Source: Erysipelotrichales bacterium (lineage in GTDB: Bacteria; Bacillota_I; Bacilli_A; Erysipelotrichales; Erysipelotrichaceae). Taken from it: a stretch of 64,000 nucleotides of DNA. Location of the stretch: NCBI GenBank assembly GCA_910575705.1, contig CAJTFG010000002.1:372001-436000 (forward strand). Reading direction: 5' to 3'. Of the stretch, positions 8,358 to 17,782 are shown piece after piece. The notes beneath the pieces were generated by a model that searched no databases, had not been told where the DNA came from, and worked only from the letters and a program-made list of their open reading frames with translations. How positions within the stretch are numbered: position 1 is the stretch's first letter; the number at the start of each line of letters is the position of its first letter. A program made the translations under genes and the position numbers.

Positions 8358-9947
8358 TTATTCCATATTTCCAAATTCGCTCAATGTCAGCTGCTTATTT
8401 TGATCCAATGCCCATTTAATACCCCAATTATTCATAAAGATAATCAGGTTACGCCCTTTCAGATCACGCACTCTTTTGGAATCTCCTGTCAGATTCAGCG
8501 TATTCGGATCTATGGATTGATCATCGATCCAGCGCACACATTGATATGGGAGGATCTCCAGTTTGATATCCACGTTATATTCACTCTTGAGACGCTGTTC
8601 CAACACCTCAAACTGCAAAACACCAACACCGCCTACAAAGATCTCCTCCATTCCGATATTGATCTCCTGAAATACCTGAATAGCACCTTCCTGTGCGATC
8701 TGTGTAATTCCTTTAATAAACTGTTTACGTTTCATCGTATCCTTTTGTGTCACACGGGCAAAATGTTCAGGGGCAAAAGTAGGAATACGTTTAAACTGGC
8801 ACTTCATAGAAGGTGCGCATAAAGTATCGCCGATAGAGAAGATGCCCGGATCAAAAACGCCGATGACATCCCCTGCATAAGCTTCTTCGATGATCTCCCT
8901 TTCCTGCGCCATGAACTGCTGTGGCTGTGACAGCTTGACTTTTCGGTTTCCTTGGATATGTTGCACTTCCATCCCTTTTTCAAATTTACCGCTGCATATG
9001 CGCATAAAAGCAATGCGATCACGGTGAGCCTTATTCATATTCGCCTGGATCTTAAATACAAAGGCGGAAAAATCTTCTTGAAAAGGATCGATCGTACCAT
9101 CTATGGTTTCTCTTGAAAGAGGAGATGTCGTCATGGAAAGGAAATGTTCAAGAAAAGGTTCTACTCCGAAATTTGTCAAGGCACTGCCAAAAAACACAGG
9201 AGTCAGCGTTCCTTGATGAAGCGCTTCCTCATCAAATTGCGTGCTCGCAATATCCAAAAGTTCATTATCCTCTTTCAGCTGATGAAAAAAATGATCTCCT
9301 AAGATTTCAATGAAGCTGTCATCTTCTAAAGTTCCTTCGATCATTTCCGCTTCTTTCTGACCGTGATCGCCGCCATGAAAAGCAATGATACGCTGATGAT
9401 CGCGCTCATAAACACCTTTAAATTCTTTGCCAGAGCCGATCGGCCAATTCATCGCATAGGTAGCGATGCCTAATTCCTCTTCAATATGTTCCAAAAGGCG
9501 AAACGGATCCATAGCGGCCCGATCCATCTTATTTACAAATGTAAAGATCGGAATATGACGCAATAAGCATACTTTAAACAATTTTTTCGTTTGTGCTTCC
9601 ACGCCCTTAGAGGCATCGATAACCATGACCGCACTGTCCGCTGCCATCAAAGTTCGATATGTATCTTCCGAAAAATCCTCATGACCCGGAGTATCCAATA
9701 TATTGATGCAGTAATTTTCGTATTCAAACTGCAAGACAGAGCTGGTTACAGAAATTCCTCTTTGCTTCTCGATCTCCATCCAGTCACTGACGGCATGTTT
9801 GTTTGCCTTCTTCCCTTTTACGGAACCTGCCTGCAGGATCGCTCCGCCATATAGCAGCAGTTTCTCTGTCAGCGTCGTCTTTCCGGCATCCGGGTGAGAA
9901 ATGATAGCAAACGTCCTTCTGCGCTCTATTTCCTTTCGTATATCCAT
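8358..9947 (-). CDS. prfC: Peptide chain release factor 3
   Basis: Ribosome-bound GTPase that recycles RF1/RF2 after termination. G1 HPDAGKTT is at residues 18-25, switch II is DTPGHEDF, G4 is NKMD, and the C-terminal domains II/III follow EF-G-like architecture; about 529 residues, matching E. coli RF3. The ATG at 9947 is preceded by GAAAGGATGAAGG at workable spacing, whereas an ATG three codons earlier abuts its Shine-Dalgarno. Together with the neighbouring accessory genes it sits between gpsA and spoIVA, which are close together in Bacillus. Confidence 0.94.
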   Translation of the reverse strand: MDIRKEIERRRTFAIISHPDAGKTTLTEKLLLYGGAILQAGSVKGKKANKHAVSDWMEIEKQRGISVTSSVLQFEYENYCINILDTPGHEDFSEDTYRTLMAADSAVMVIDASKGVEAQTKKLFKVCLLRHIPIFTFVNKMDRAAMDPFRLLEHIEEELGIATYAMNWPIGSGKEFKGVYERDHQRIIAFHGGDHGQKEAEMIEGTLEDDSFIEILGDHFFHQLKEDNELLDIASTQFDEEALHQGTLTPVFFGSALTNFGVEPFLEHFLSMTTSPLSRETIDGTIDPFQEDFSAFVFKIQANMNKAHRDRIAFMRICSGKFEKGMEVQHIQGNRKVKLSQPQQFMAQEREIIEEAYAGDVIGVFDPGIFSIGDTLCAPSMKCQFKRIPTFAPEHFARVTQKDTMKRKQFIKGITQIAQEGAIQVFQEINIGMEEIFVGGVGVLQFEVLEQRLKSEYNVDIKLEILPYQCVRWIDDQSIDPNTLNLTGDSKRVRDLKGRNLIIFMNNWGIKWALDQNKQLTLSEFGNME

Positions 9948-9989
9948 ATCCTTCATCCTTTCATAAACCTGATCTGCATTTCGTTTGTA

Positions 9990-9998
9990 ATTATAGCA
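9990..9998 (-). promoter_or_regulatory. Extended -10 promoter of prfC
   Basis: TGCTATAAT on the minus strand is an extended -10 about 40 bases upstream of the prfC start; the -35 position is only T-rich. Confidence 0.45.
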
Positions 9999-10093
9999 AA
10001 AATTGCCGTATTAGAAAAGATAATCGCTGCTTTTCTGTACGAATCGAACCTTTTCTTTTCTTTACAGTTCTTATTAACAAAGGGGAATACAGT

Positions 10094-10579
10094 ATGAGAA
10101 AACATATCTTATTATATATCAGCGCATTATTTCTGTGCGGATGCTCCTCACAGGAGCAAAAAAGTATCTTGTGCAGCGGATATTTGAACGGGAAACAGAT
10201 AACGACCAGCTTGCAGGCACATGGCGATGATGTTTATATTGAAACATATGAAGAAGTGTTGGATCTCAGCAAGATGGGATATGACAGCAATAAATTTAAC
10301 GATGCGCAAAAACAAGAAGTGATCTCTTTGATGAGTTCCCGCCATTACGATACTTCGAAATTTGAAAACATTCCCGGTGTTTCCCTTTCCGCGGAACTGC
10401 AAGACAACAATCTTATCATCCGCTTACAAGTTGATTATGAAGAAGCGAATATCGATGACTTAAAAGAATTGCACCTGATTGAAGACAGCGGCTTTTTAGA
10501 TTTGGGGATCTCTTTAGAAAAGACAAAAGAAGGCTACGAAGCCAATGGTTTGATCTGTAAACAGCCAGAAAATCCATAG
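10094..10579 (+). CDS. Small lipoprotein, YehR/DUF1307-like
   Basis: A 161-residue secreted lipoprotein. Residues 1-16 form a signal peptide ending in the lipobox LCGC, with the lipidated Cys at 16. The mature part begins with SSQEQ and contains GYLNGKQITTSLQAHGDDVY and a later GVSLSAELQDNN segment. This layout resembles the YehR (DUF1307) lipoproteins, although similarity is judged by eye only and the function of that family is unknown. AAGGGG precedes the ATG. It is the only + strand gene between 5 and 26 kb and stands alone between divergent prfC and a convergent pseudogene. Confidence 0.75.
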   Translation: MRKHILLYISALFLCGCSSQEQKSILCSGYLNGKQITTSLQAHGDDVYIETYEEVLDLSKMGYDSNKFNDAQKQEVISLMSSRHYDTSKFENIPGVSLSAELQDNNLIIRLQVDYEEANIDDLKELHLIEDSGFLDLGISLEKTKEGYEANGLICKQPENP

Positions 10580-10610
10580 AATTTTTATGTTCCAATATGA
10601 TGGCTTTTAT

Positions 10611-10636
10611 AAAAAAGACAAGTCTTTGCTTGTCTT
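10611..10636 (-). terminator. Terminator shared by the convergent genes
   Basis: AAGACAAG/CTTGTCTT with a 6-nt loop; flanking A6 gives a good T tract on the minus strand. It could also stop the + strand lipoprotein transcript. Confidence 0.7.
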
Positions 10637-10663
10637 ACTATATTATTTTTCAAGAAGGGAATA

Positions 10664-12059
10664 TTATTCTTGATTTATCATTTGACGGACAACAGAGTCT
10701 TTGATAAGAAGGTTCTGTTGTTCTAATTTTTTAATTATAGATGAGAATTTTGGTAAATAATACTTATGGGCAATAAGAAGTTCATCTAATACCCTCTTTG
10801 CACTATATCCAGAAGGAATCAAAGGATTTAGAGAAAATGCTTCCAGCAATAACCCGTAATTTCCGCTGACAGCTGCCTCTATCGTACATTCTTCCATAGC
10901 TTTCATGCATTGCAACCAGCCACGCTGTGCACTCGGTAATTTCCCCCATACAACTGGCATAGCACCTTTTCCAGTAATGAAACTGCTTATTTCAACAACA
11001 GCATCTTCAGGTAATTCCGGAATAGCTCCTTTATTTTGCGTACTCACTACCATATGCGTTTTTTTTATCATTATAAATGGAATTGATGCACTCACAAGCA
11101 GCATCGCTATAGTACGCACCCCCTCGCTTGCTTAACTCCTCAGGCTTATAGCAAAGAGCCGGATCTTTATATAATTCAAATAACCTTTCTTCTGTTTCTT
11201 TTACCTGTTGACCACGTGTTCCAATTGTTTCATATTCCTCTAAAGAATGCCTTAACATTTCCTCTTGGCGGTAATAGTAACGGTGATAACCGCAAGGAAT
11301 CATCTGCATCTGCTCAATCTGTTCCCTAAAAAAGGTACATTATCAATGTTAGCCGGCAATCCTACATCTTTTCCTTGTATCATCTCTTTTATGATCTGCG
11401 ATGTAATGTCTGTTCCATCTTTTTCATATACTTTATGCCAGTGAAAATGATTCAACCCTACAAATTGATGAATCAATTCATTAGCTTGTCTGCCGATAGC
11501 GCCGGGTTCTTTCATCATGGCAATAACAGGAACATTGCAGAGCCCGATACATTTCTTCCAATTACCGTACTTTATAACCGCTTCCGTTACCATCCCACTG
11601 GGATTGGTAAAATTAATAAGCCAGGCATCCGGGCAAACTTCTTTCATATCTTCTACGATTTCCAAAATAACGGGAATTGTACGAAGCGCTTTGAATATAC
11701 CGCCTGCTCCATTCGTTTCTTGCCCCTGCATACCATATGACAATGGAATTCTTTCATCTTTTATACGCGCTTCTAAAAAAACCTACGCGGAATTGGGTAG
11801 TAACAAAATCTGCATTTTTCAAGGCCTCTTTTCGATCAAAGCTGACATGTACATTAACTGGATAGCCTGCTTTTCCCCACATTCTTCGTGCCATATTTGC
11901 ATCAATTTCAACCTTTTCTCTCCCCTCTTCTACATCTACCAACCAGATTTCTTTTATTGGAAGTTCTGGATAACGCTGTATAAAGCCTTCCATAAGCTCT
12001 GGGGTATAACTACTCCCACCACCGATCGTAACAATTTTTAAACCTTTTTTCATATTCAA
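10664..12059 (-). pseudogene. GH4 6-phospho-beta-glucosidase (LicH-like), disrupted by three frameshifts
   Basis: The four open segments read together as a family 4 glycosidase (NAD- and metal-dependent) that would hydrolyse phosphorylated beta-glucosides imported by a PTS. Recognisable in order are GGGSSYTPEL (NAD binding), DFVTTQFRVG, QETNGAGG, INFTNPSGMVTEA, GLCNVPV and GLNHFHWH (Cys and His metal ligands), PCGYHRYYY, KRGGAYYSDAA and NPLIPSGYSAKRVLDE. Reading frame is lost three times: an extra base in A7 at 11775-11781, a missing base in A6 at 11338-11343, and an extra base in T8 at 11059-11066 (plus-strand bases). Restoring one base at each site gives a continuous protein of about 460 residues. 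All three are homopolymer sites, so sequencing error or slippage is possible, but the adjacent regulator is damaged at non-homopolymer positions too. No PTS gene is next to it. Confidence 0.9.
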
Positions 12060-12075
12060 TACCTCCTCTACTCTC

Positions 12076-12103
12076 TTTATAAAGTATTTTTTTCTAAGAA
12101 CAA
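12076..12103 (-). promoter_or_regulatory. Candidate promoter of the GH4 gene
   Basis: TTGTTC and TATAAA on the minus strand with a 16-base spacer, upstream of an AGGAGGT ribosome site. The promoter and ribosome site look intact although the gene is broken. Confidence 0.45.
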
Positions 12104-12118
12104 CTGCATATGTAAAAA

Positions 12119-12135
12119 CTGAAACTTTTTTTCAG
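12119..12135. promoter_or_regulatory. Palindrome, possible RpiR operator
   Basis: CTGAAA and TTTCAG flank five bases, between the end of the rpiR-type gene and the GH4 promoter. TGAAA/TTTCA arms are typical of sites bound by sugar-phosphate regulators of the RpiR family; assignment here is inferred from position. Confidence 0.4.
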
Positions 12136-12140
12136 ATAAA

Positions 12141-12181
12141 ATAAAAAGAATTCAAAAAAACAGAAACTTTTTGAATTCTTT
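12141..12181 (-). terminator. Terminator of the rpiR-type gene
   Basis: A 14-bp AT-rich perfect stem (12145-12158 with 12168-12181; core AAAGAATTCAAAA) overlaps the regulator's stop codon. Confidence 0.65.
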
Positions 12182-13039
12182 ATTTTTCTGTGTCTTTAAT
12201 AAAACGATCATCCATATAATCTATGGATTCATAAACATATTTTCTATTTTTCTCACGATCTTGATTATAGATGCATCCATACAAAACATCCATAATATAT
12301 TGCAGACCTATATGACTTGAAAACTGTGAAATGCGATTCTGCAGTCTTTCATTGCCGCTTATAGCCAAATGATAAGGTATATACTGTGAAAAGTGATAAG
12401 AACCTATTTTGCTGATCATCACAGCTGGAATACGCTTTTCATATAGCTTTTTTGCGATCGGAAGAATCCAAGAAGCCCTTCCGGAATAAGAGAGGATAAG
12501 AGCAACATGCTTTTCATTAGAAGCAAGTACCTGCATACGTTGATTATAAAAAGACTTCGGGCAATTTACGGTTCTTCCGATCGTCATCATCTTATCCTGA
12601 AAATTTTCTGCAATATTTATATTATGTGCGTGTGTATAAATATCAATCATATCTGCACGATTCAATATGGAGACGACATTTTCTAAATCTACTTCATCCA
12701 GACATGCAAGAGAATCATGAATAGTAGCTTCATGAGCTTATAAGCAATGGCAGAAAAATCATCCGAAACAAGAAAAGGATAATTGGCATCCACTTGTCAC
12801 CATTGATCTTCCATATTCACTTGATTTTTGGAAATCTCTACCTTTATGTCGTTAAATCCTTTTAACCCTATCTTTTTACTGAAACGATGCAAAGCCGATT
12901 TAGATACATGAATAGAATCTGCCATTTCCAGTATTGTCATTTGCAGAATCTGCTTTTCATTTTTTAAAATGTAATCAGCAATTATCATTTCTACTGGTGT
13001 TAAACTTTTACATGACTGAATTCTTTTTGCTAATGTCAT
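12180..13039 (-). pseudogene. RpiR/MurR-family regulator, broken by a nonsense codon and a frameshift
   Basis: The N-terminal HTH_6 domain is intact over about 75 residues (LTPVEMIIADYILKNE, then SIHVSKSALHRFSKKIGLKG). At 12797-12799 an in-frame TGA interrupts; the same frame then reads on sensibly (QVDANYPFLVSDDFSAIAYKL). Near 12738 one base appears to be missing, after which the next frame continues with HEATIHDSLACLDEVDLENV and the SIS sugar-phosphate-binding domain through to 12180. Restored length is about 285 residues, normal for the family. Neither lesion is in a homopolymer, so true decay is likely. The gene starts 30 bases after gpsA and would have regulated the GH4 gene. Confidence 0.85.
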
Positions 13040-13069
13040 AAGGGAACCTCTTATTACAAAATAATATGA

Positions 13070-14062
13070 TTATAACTCCGCTTTCAGATCTCTTTCCATC
13101 AGATCTTGTGCAGAAAGGCGCGGTTCTTTCCCTTCATACAGAACTTTGTATACCTCATTGACAATCGGCATTTCAATTCCCTTATCGGCAGCTAACTGAT
13201 GCAGGACTTTTGCGGTACGAATACCTTCCACAGTCTTTGTGTTCGTCTTCCAGAAAACATCTGCGGTATTTGCCTTTCCAATATCATATCCTGCCTGAAA
13301 ATTACGAGAATGCACACTGGTACATGTTACGATCAAATCACCGATCCCGGTAAGTCCCATAAACGTTTCTTTACGCCCACCCATGGCAACCCCGATACGG
13401 ATCATTTCCGAAAGCCCTCTTGTAATCAATGCCGCTCGCGTGTTATCGCCATACCCCAAGCCGGATAACACACCGCTGGCTACCGCGATCGTATTTTTAA
13501 TAGCTACGCCGAATTCACTGCCGACCTCATCGTTTCCGCGATATACACGTAAATAACGATTAGAAAACACATTTTGTACTGTTTTCGCATCTTCTTCATT
13601 CAATGAAACAGCGCATATCGTCGTCAGCATCCGCAATACGACTTCTTCCGCATGAGAAGGACCGATCAGCGAAACAACGCTGCTGAGCTTTTCTTCGGGA
13701 ATGAAACGGCGGATAACATTAGACATCCGCTCATTAGTAAGCGGATGGAAACCTTTAGAAGTGTTGATCGCTATGATCTTTTTCGTCAAAAGCGGTGCAA
13801 TCTGCGTACATACATCTTCAATGGCGATCGTCGGAACCGAAAATACAACCATATCCGCATCTTTGACAACATTTAGATCCATCGTCGCTTTTATATGTTC
13901 GTTTAAAGTGAGATCTTTAAAAAATTTACGATTGTGATGCGTGCATATATCATCGATCTCATCCTTATTAACGCCCCATACCGTAACGTCTTCCTGATTA
14001 TCGGCCAATACTTGTCCCAAAGCTGTTCCCCAGCTGCCGCTTCCTATAATCACTGTTTTCAT
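13070..14062 (-). CDS. gpsA: NAD(P)H-dependent glycerol-3-phosphate dehydrogenase
   Basis: Makes sn-glycerol 3-phosphate from dihydroxyacetone phosphate for phospholipid synthesis. GSGSWGTAL (residues 7-15) is the Rossmann turn; IGPSHAEEV, GVAIKNTIAVASGVLSGLGYG (catalytic Lys in AIKN) and GLTGIGDLIVTC are family blocks. 330 residues, normal. It follows der by 12 bases in the cmk-der-gpsA order known from Bacillus. Confidence 0.95.
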   Translation of the reverse strand: MKTVIIGSGSWGTALGQVLADNQEDVTVWGVNKDEIDDICTHHNRKFFKDLTLNEHIKATMDLNVVKDADMVVFSVPTIAIEDVCTQIAPLLTKKIIAINTSKGFHPLTNERMSNVIRRFIPEEKLSSVVSLIGPSHAEEVVLRMLTTICAVSLNEEDAKTVQNVFSNRYLRVYRGNDEVGSEFGVAIKNTIAVASGVLSGLGYGDNTRAALITRGLSEMIRIGVAMGGRKETFMGLTGIGDLIVTCTSVHSRNFQAGYDIGKANTADVFWKTNTKTVEGIRTAKVLHQLAADKGIEMPIVNEVYKVLYEGKEPRLSAQDLMERDLKAEL

Positions 14063-14074
14063 AACAATATCTCC

Positions 14075-15382
14075 TTATCGTTTTTCTCTAGCTAGTATGC
14101 GCAGAGTTGTCCCTTCGAATGAAAAAGCTTCCCGTAATTGGTTTTCCAAATAACGGCGATAACTGAAATGAAACAATTCTGGATCGTTGACAAATAAAAT
14201 AAAGGTAGGCGGAGCAACGGATACCTGAGATGAATAAAATATTTTAAGACGTTTTCCATTATGGGTAGAAGGCGGCGTGATCAGCTGAGCATCATTGATG
14301 ACTTCATTTAACACACTGGTCGGTATACGTAACAAACTGCTGTCATGAACGGCATCGATCATCGGCATTATCGTCTGGATACGCTGCCTCTTGAGCGCAG
14401 ATACAAATAAAATCGGCGCGTAGCTTAAATATAAAAACTGCGTACGGATCTCCTTTTCGATCTTATGCATCATCCGTTCATCTTTTTCCACAGCATCCCA
14501 TTTGTTGTATATGATAATGACGCCTTTACCTGCTTCATGAGCATAGCCTGCCACATGCTTATCCTGTTCCCGAATACCGCTTTCCCCATCAATGACAAAC
14601 AAAACCACATCACTTCGCTCAATCGCACTCATGGCTCTTAAAACGGAATATTTCTCAATATTCTCATAAATTTTTCCGCGTTTTCGGATGCCAGCTGTAT
14701 CGATGACGACGTATTCTTTTCCCTCATGACGAAACGGCGTATCGATCGCATCTCTTGTAGTTCCCTCAATATTGGAAACGATCGTTCTGTCCTGCTGCAA
14801 AATGGCGTTTACCAAAGAAGATTTCCCTACATTTGGCCGACCGATCACACAAAACTTTGTCATTCCCTCATAATCGCTTTTTCTATTCTCATGAAAACAG
14901 GTGATCACCTGATCCAGAACATCACCCATTCCGATTCCATGAACGGCAGATACCGGCATAGGATCCCCTAAGCCAAGAGCGTAGAATTCATAGATATTGT
15001 CATTCAAAGAGATATCATCGATTTTATTCACCGCTAAAATTACCGGTTTTTTTGATTTTTGCAGCATGCGACCAATATATTGATCATCACTCGTCAGACC
15101 TTCTCTTCCACTGACGACAAAGACGATGCAATCCGCTTCCTCGATCGCAATTTCCACCTGCATGTGGATCTCATCGCGAAACGGCTGATCTTCAACTTGT
15201 ATCCCGCCGGTATCGATAACACGGAATTCCTTTGTCAGCCACTCCGCTTTTCCATAAATACGGTCACGTGTAACACCGGGAGTATCTTCTACAATACTCT
15301 TGCGTTCCCCGACCATACGGTTAAAAATTGTTGACTTTCCTACATTCGGTCGGCCAACAATCGCTACAATTCCATGTATCAT
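14075..15382 (-). CDS. der: Ribosome-assembly GTPase Der (EngA)
   Basis: Essential tandem GTPase for 50S subunit maturation. Two G domains are seen, each with GRPNVGKS (residues 10-17 and about 180-187), DTGG or DTAG switch II motifs, and NKID or NKWD G4 motifs, followed by a KH-like C-terminal domain ([21 protein letters not shown]). Length 435 is standard. It lies between cmk and gpsA, 12 and 35 bases from its neighbours, so an operon efp-side to gpsA is likely. Confidence 0.96.
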   Translation of the reverse strand: MIHGIVAIVGRPNVGKSTIFNRMVGERKSIVEDTPGVTRDRIYGKAEWLTKEFRVIDTGGIQVEDQPFRDEIHMQVEIAIEEADCIVFVVSGREGLTSDDQYIGRMLQKSKKPVILAVNKIDDISLNDNIYEFYALGLGDPMPVSAVHGIGMGDVLDQVITCFHENRKSDYEGMTKFCVIGRPNVGKSSLVNAILQQDRTIVSNIEGTTRDAIDTPFRHEGKEYVVIDTAGIRKRGKIYENIEKYSVLRAMSAIERSDVVLFVIDGESGIREQDKHVAGYAHEAGKGVIIIYNKWDAVEKDERMMHKIEKEIRTQFLYLSYAPILFVSALKRQRIQTIMPMIDAVHDSSLLRIPTSVLNEVINDAQLITPPSTHNGKRLKIFYSSQVSVAPPTFILFVNDPELFHFSYRRYLENQLREAFSFEGTTLRILAREKR

Positions 15383-15417
15383 ACATTTTGCCCGATCAAA
15401 CTGATCAGACCCACCTC

Positions 15418-16077
15418 CTATCTGTGGATGGTATCCAGCAATCCGCTGATTTTTTCAACCACCTCATCAATGGTCATATTTGAAGTATCGATTTCAACTG
15501 CATCATCCGCTTTGCGCAAAGGAGAGGCTGCTCGATGAGAATCCTGATAATCACGCTTTTCAATATCACGATAGATCTCATCATATTGAGCAACGATATT
15601 TTTTTCTATGTATTCTTTATATCTTCTCTGAGCACGGGCTTCCGTGGACGCTACCATATAAATCTTCAATTCAGCATCCGGTAAAACAACGGTTCCGATA
15701 TCGCGTCCATCCATGATATATCCTTTATTCTTCGCAATTTCCTGCTGCATGGCAACAAGTTCCTGTCGAACTTTCGGGTACGTGCTGACATTGGATGCAT
15801 GCATGCTGATATCATTCGTGCGAATCTGTTTTGTCACATCCAGATCATTAACAAAAACATTCCCGTGAGGATCAAAACGGATCTCCATATCACGTATCAT
15901 ATTTGCCAAAGCATCCTCATCGGACATATTCACACCGCTGTGCAGTGCATGATAAGCAGCACACCGATACATTGCACCTGTATCCAGATGTGCATAATGA
16001 AGCTTTTCTGCTAATATTTTAGCAATCGTGCTCTTTCCTGCCGCACTGGGGCCATCAATTGCGATGTTAATCTTCAT
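15418..16077 (-). CDS. cmk: Cytidylate kinase
   Basis: Phosphorylates CMP/dCMP with [13 protein letters not shown] (residues 8-17) is the Walker [12 protein letters not shown] and [20 protein letters not shown] are CMP-binding blocks. Start 16077 gives 219 residues, matching the family; it is preceded by GGGGGA and overlaps by one base the stop of the upstream unknown gene (TGATG), so translation is coupled. A longer frame to 16155 lies inside that upstream gene and is not used. Confidence 0.95.
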   Translation of the reverse strand: MKINIAIDGPSAAGKSTIAKILAEKLHYAHLDTGAMYRCAAYHALHSGVNMSDEDALANMIRDMEIRFDPHGNVFVNDLDVTKQIRTNDISMHASNVSTYPKVRQELVAMQQEIAKNKGYIMDGRDIGTVVLPDAELKIYMVASTEARAQRRYKEYIEKNIVAQYDEIYRDIEKRDYQDSHRAASPLRKADDAVEIDTSNMTIDEVVEKISGLLDTIHR

Positions 16078-17012
16078 CACAGTGTTCCCCCGGCTTTCAC
16101 CAACATGATGATAACAAAAGCGATAACACCGAGCAGCGCAAGGATCAAACAGCACAAAATAACGTTTAAGATGCGATTATTCTTCTCCACGCCATCGCTG
16201 AGATCCGTAAGTTCATCTTCATATTCATCTAATTGTCTGCGCAGCTGCTGCGTTTCTTCCACCAACTTTTGATGTAGCAGCTTCTCTCTTTGCATCTCCT
16301 GCTCGTAAGTGCTGATATCATTTGCCGCTTTCATAGGCACCTTCTGACTGACAGTCTGTGAAAATTCCCGTGAAGGAGATATCGGTTCATGAAAAAGAGG
16401 CTCTTCCTTCAAAGGTTCCTGATACTGCGGCTGTGGCTGTACCGGTGATTCATAAAAAGGTTCTTTGACAGTTTCCCTGCGTGGTATGGAAGACATGAGT
16501 CCATCTTCGTGCAGCTGCTCATACCGCGGCTGCGGATTTGTCGTTTCATCAAGCAGACTTTTTACCTCTTTCGCAATCTCTTCATTGCTCATCGTATTTA
16601 CCATATCCTCGATAGATGGAGCGGGAGCTTTTTCTTCCTTGATATCCTCTACATAATGGGAACGCGTCGGACGATTCGGCTGCAGTTGCTGCAAGATATC
16701 GATCTGCGTATCATCGCATTCTCTGGTACCTTTTTTCAAATTATACTGTTTTACCTCATTCAAAAAATCATCCAGATACTCATTTTGAAAATCGTTTACC
16801 GTATCCTCCGGTTCTGAGATCCTAGTAATCTTCTCTCTTTCCGGCATATGCGGCTGTTCCTCTTCAAAATTCATCTTTTTAAAGATAGAAGCATGAACAT
16901 CGCTCATCCCCTTATCATATCCATCTGTTCTATTATTCTGGCTTTCATCCATTCCCGTATCAATATTTTTTCTCAATTCCTCATATTTTTTAACTCTTGA
17001 TAACTTTTCCAT
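16077..17012 (-). CDS. Unknown tail-anchored, coiled-coil membrane protein
   Basis: I do not recognise this 311-residue protein. It opens with MEKLSRVKKYEELRKNID, continues as a long polar, Pro/Glu/Gln-rich, probably disordered stretch with repeated PQ/EP motifs, then a coiled coil (about residues 235-275, EQEMQREKLLHQKLVEETQQ) and one C-terminal transmembrane helix (NVILCCLILALLGVIAFVII) followed by a few residues. This is the layout of a tail-anchored or single-pass cytoplasmic scaffold. GGGAGG 9 bases before the ATG is a good ribosome site. It is translationally coupled to cmk. Coupling to cmk and der hints at a growth or division role, but that is only inference. Confidence 0.75.
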   Translation of the reverse strand: MEKLSRVKKYEELRKNIDTGMDESQNNRTDGYDKGMSDVHASIFKKMNFEEEQPHMPEREKITRISEPEDTVNDFQNEYLDDFLNEVKQYNLKKGTRECDDTQIDILQQLQPNRPTRSHYVEDIKEEKAPAPSIEDMVNTMSNEEIAKEVKSLLDETTNPQPRYEQLHEDGLMSSIPRRETVKEPFYESPVQPQPQYQEPLKEEPLFHEPISPSREFSQTVSQKVPMKAANDISTYEQEMQREKLLHQKLVEETQQLRRQLDEYEDELTDLSDGVEKNNRILNVILCCLILALLGVIAFVIIMLVKAGGTL

Positions 17013-17101
17013 AAAAAAATGCCTCCCGATTCCATAATATTATACCAAATAATCCTCGAAATGAATATCGCTTACCATGTATTTTTTCAGTTTTTTATAA
17101 A

Positions 17102-17133
17102 TGTAAAAGGATACTTCTTATAAGAAGTATCCT
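17102..17133 (-). terminator. Terminator of efp
   Basis: An 11-bp perfect hairpin (AGGATACTTCT with its complement, loop TATA) ends 7 bases before the efp stop side and runs into TTTTAC on the minus strand. Confidence 0.75.
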
Positions 17134-17139
17134 CTGTCA

Positions 17140-17703
17140 TCATTCTTTTGAACGTCCGGAATATTTCCCATCCGAAGTATTAATCAAAATCACTTCGTCC
17201 TGAGAGATAAACAGCGGAACTTTTACTTCCAATCCCGTTTCCAAAACGGCATTTTTGGAAGCGGAAGTAGCTGTATCCCCTTTTACTGCCGGTTCGCATT
17301 CTACCACGCGCAAAGAGACCTTATCCGGAAGGATTACACCTAAGATCTCTCCTTCAAACATAGAGATCATCACGTTATCATTCGGCTTTAAAAAATTAAT
17401 CTCCCATTTCAAATTATCCTTCAAGACCTCAATCTGCTCATATGTCTCATTATCCATGAAGATCAAAGCATCATCGCTATCATACAAATACTGCATTTCC
17501 TTTTTATCGATATGCGCAGGAGCTACCTTATCTCCTCCCCCAAAAGAAAGCTCTACATTTGCTCCGGAGCGCAGATTTCTGACTTTTGCTTTTACGACCA
17601 TGGCAGATCTTGCCGTTTTATTCTGACTCTGTTCCAAAACAACAAAGATCTCTCCATCTTGCTGTATGGTCATTCCCGGCTTTAAATCATTTGAACTTAT
17701 CAT
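17140..17703 (-). CDS. efp: Elongation factor P, with Arg at the loop-tip position 32
   Basis: Relieves ribosome stalling at polyproline. The 187-residue protein has the usual KOW-like domain I and two OB-type domains; the signature near the C terminus (INTSDGKYSGRSKE) is canonical. An ungapped comparison with Bacillus EF-P puts Arg32 (NKTARSAMVV) where Bacillus has the modified Lys32 (VKPGKGAAF). Arg32 is typical of the rhamnosylated subfamily known from Pseudomonas and Neisseria. No earP-like gene is in this window. A TTGACA hexamer sits upstream (17760-17765, minus strand) but without a well-spaced -10. Confidence 0.95.
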   Translation of the reverse strand: MISSNDLKPGMTIQQDGEIFVVLEQSQNKTARSAMVVKAKVRNLRSGANVELSFGGGDKVAPAHIDKKEMQYLYDSDDALIFMDNETYEQIEVLKDNLKWEINFLKPNDNVMISMFEGEILGVILPDKVSLRVVECEPAVKGDTATSASKNAVLETGLEVKVPLFISQDEVILINTSDGKYSGRSKE

Positions 17704-17782
17704 GTTTACTTCACCTTTCTCTAGTTATTCCTCTTATATTTTAATTCATTTGCCCATTTTGTCAAATCCTTCTTTTGTTTCA

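Noticed and set aside
11300-11743. Separate small genes in the GH4 region
   Set aside because: The four pieces align end to end with one GH4 protein once single-base shifts are restored; they are fragments, not genes.
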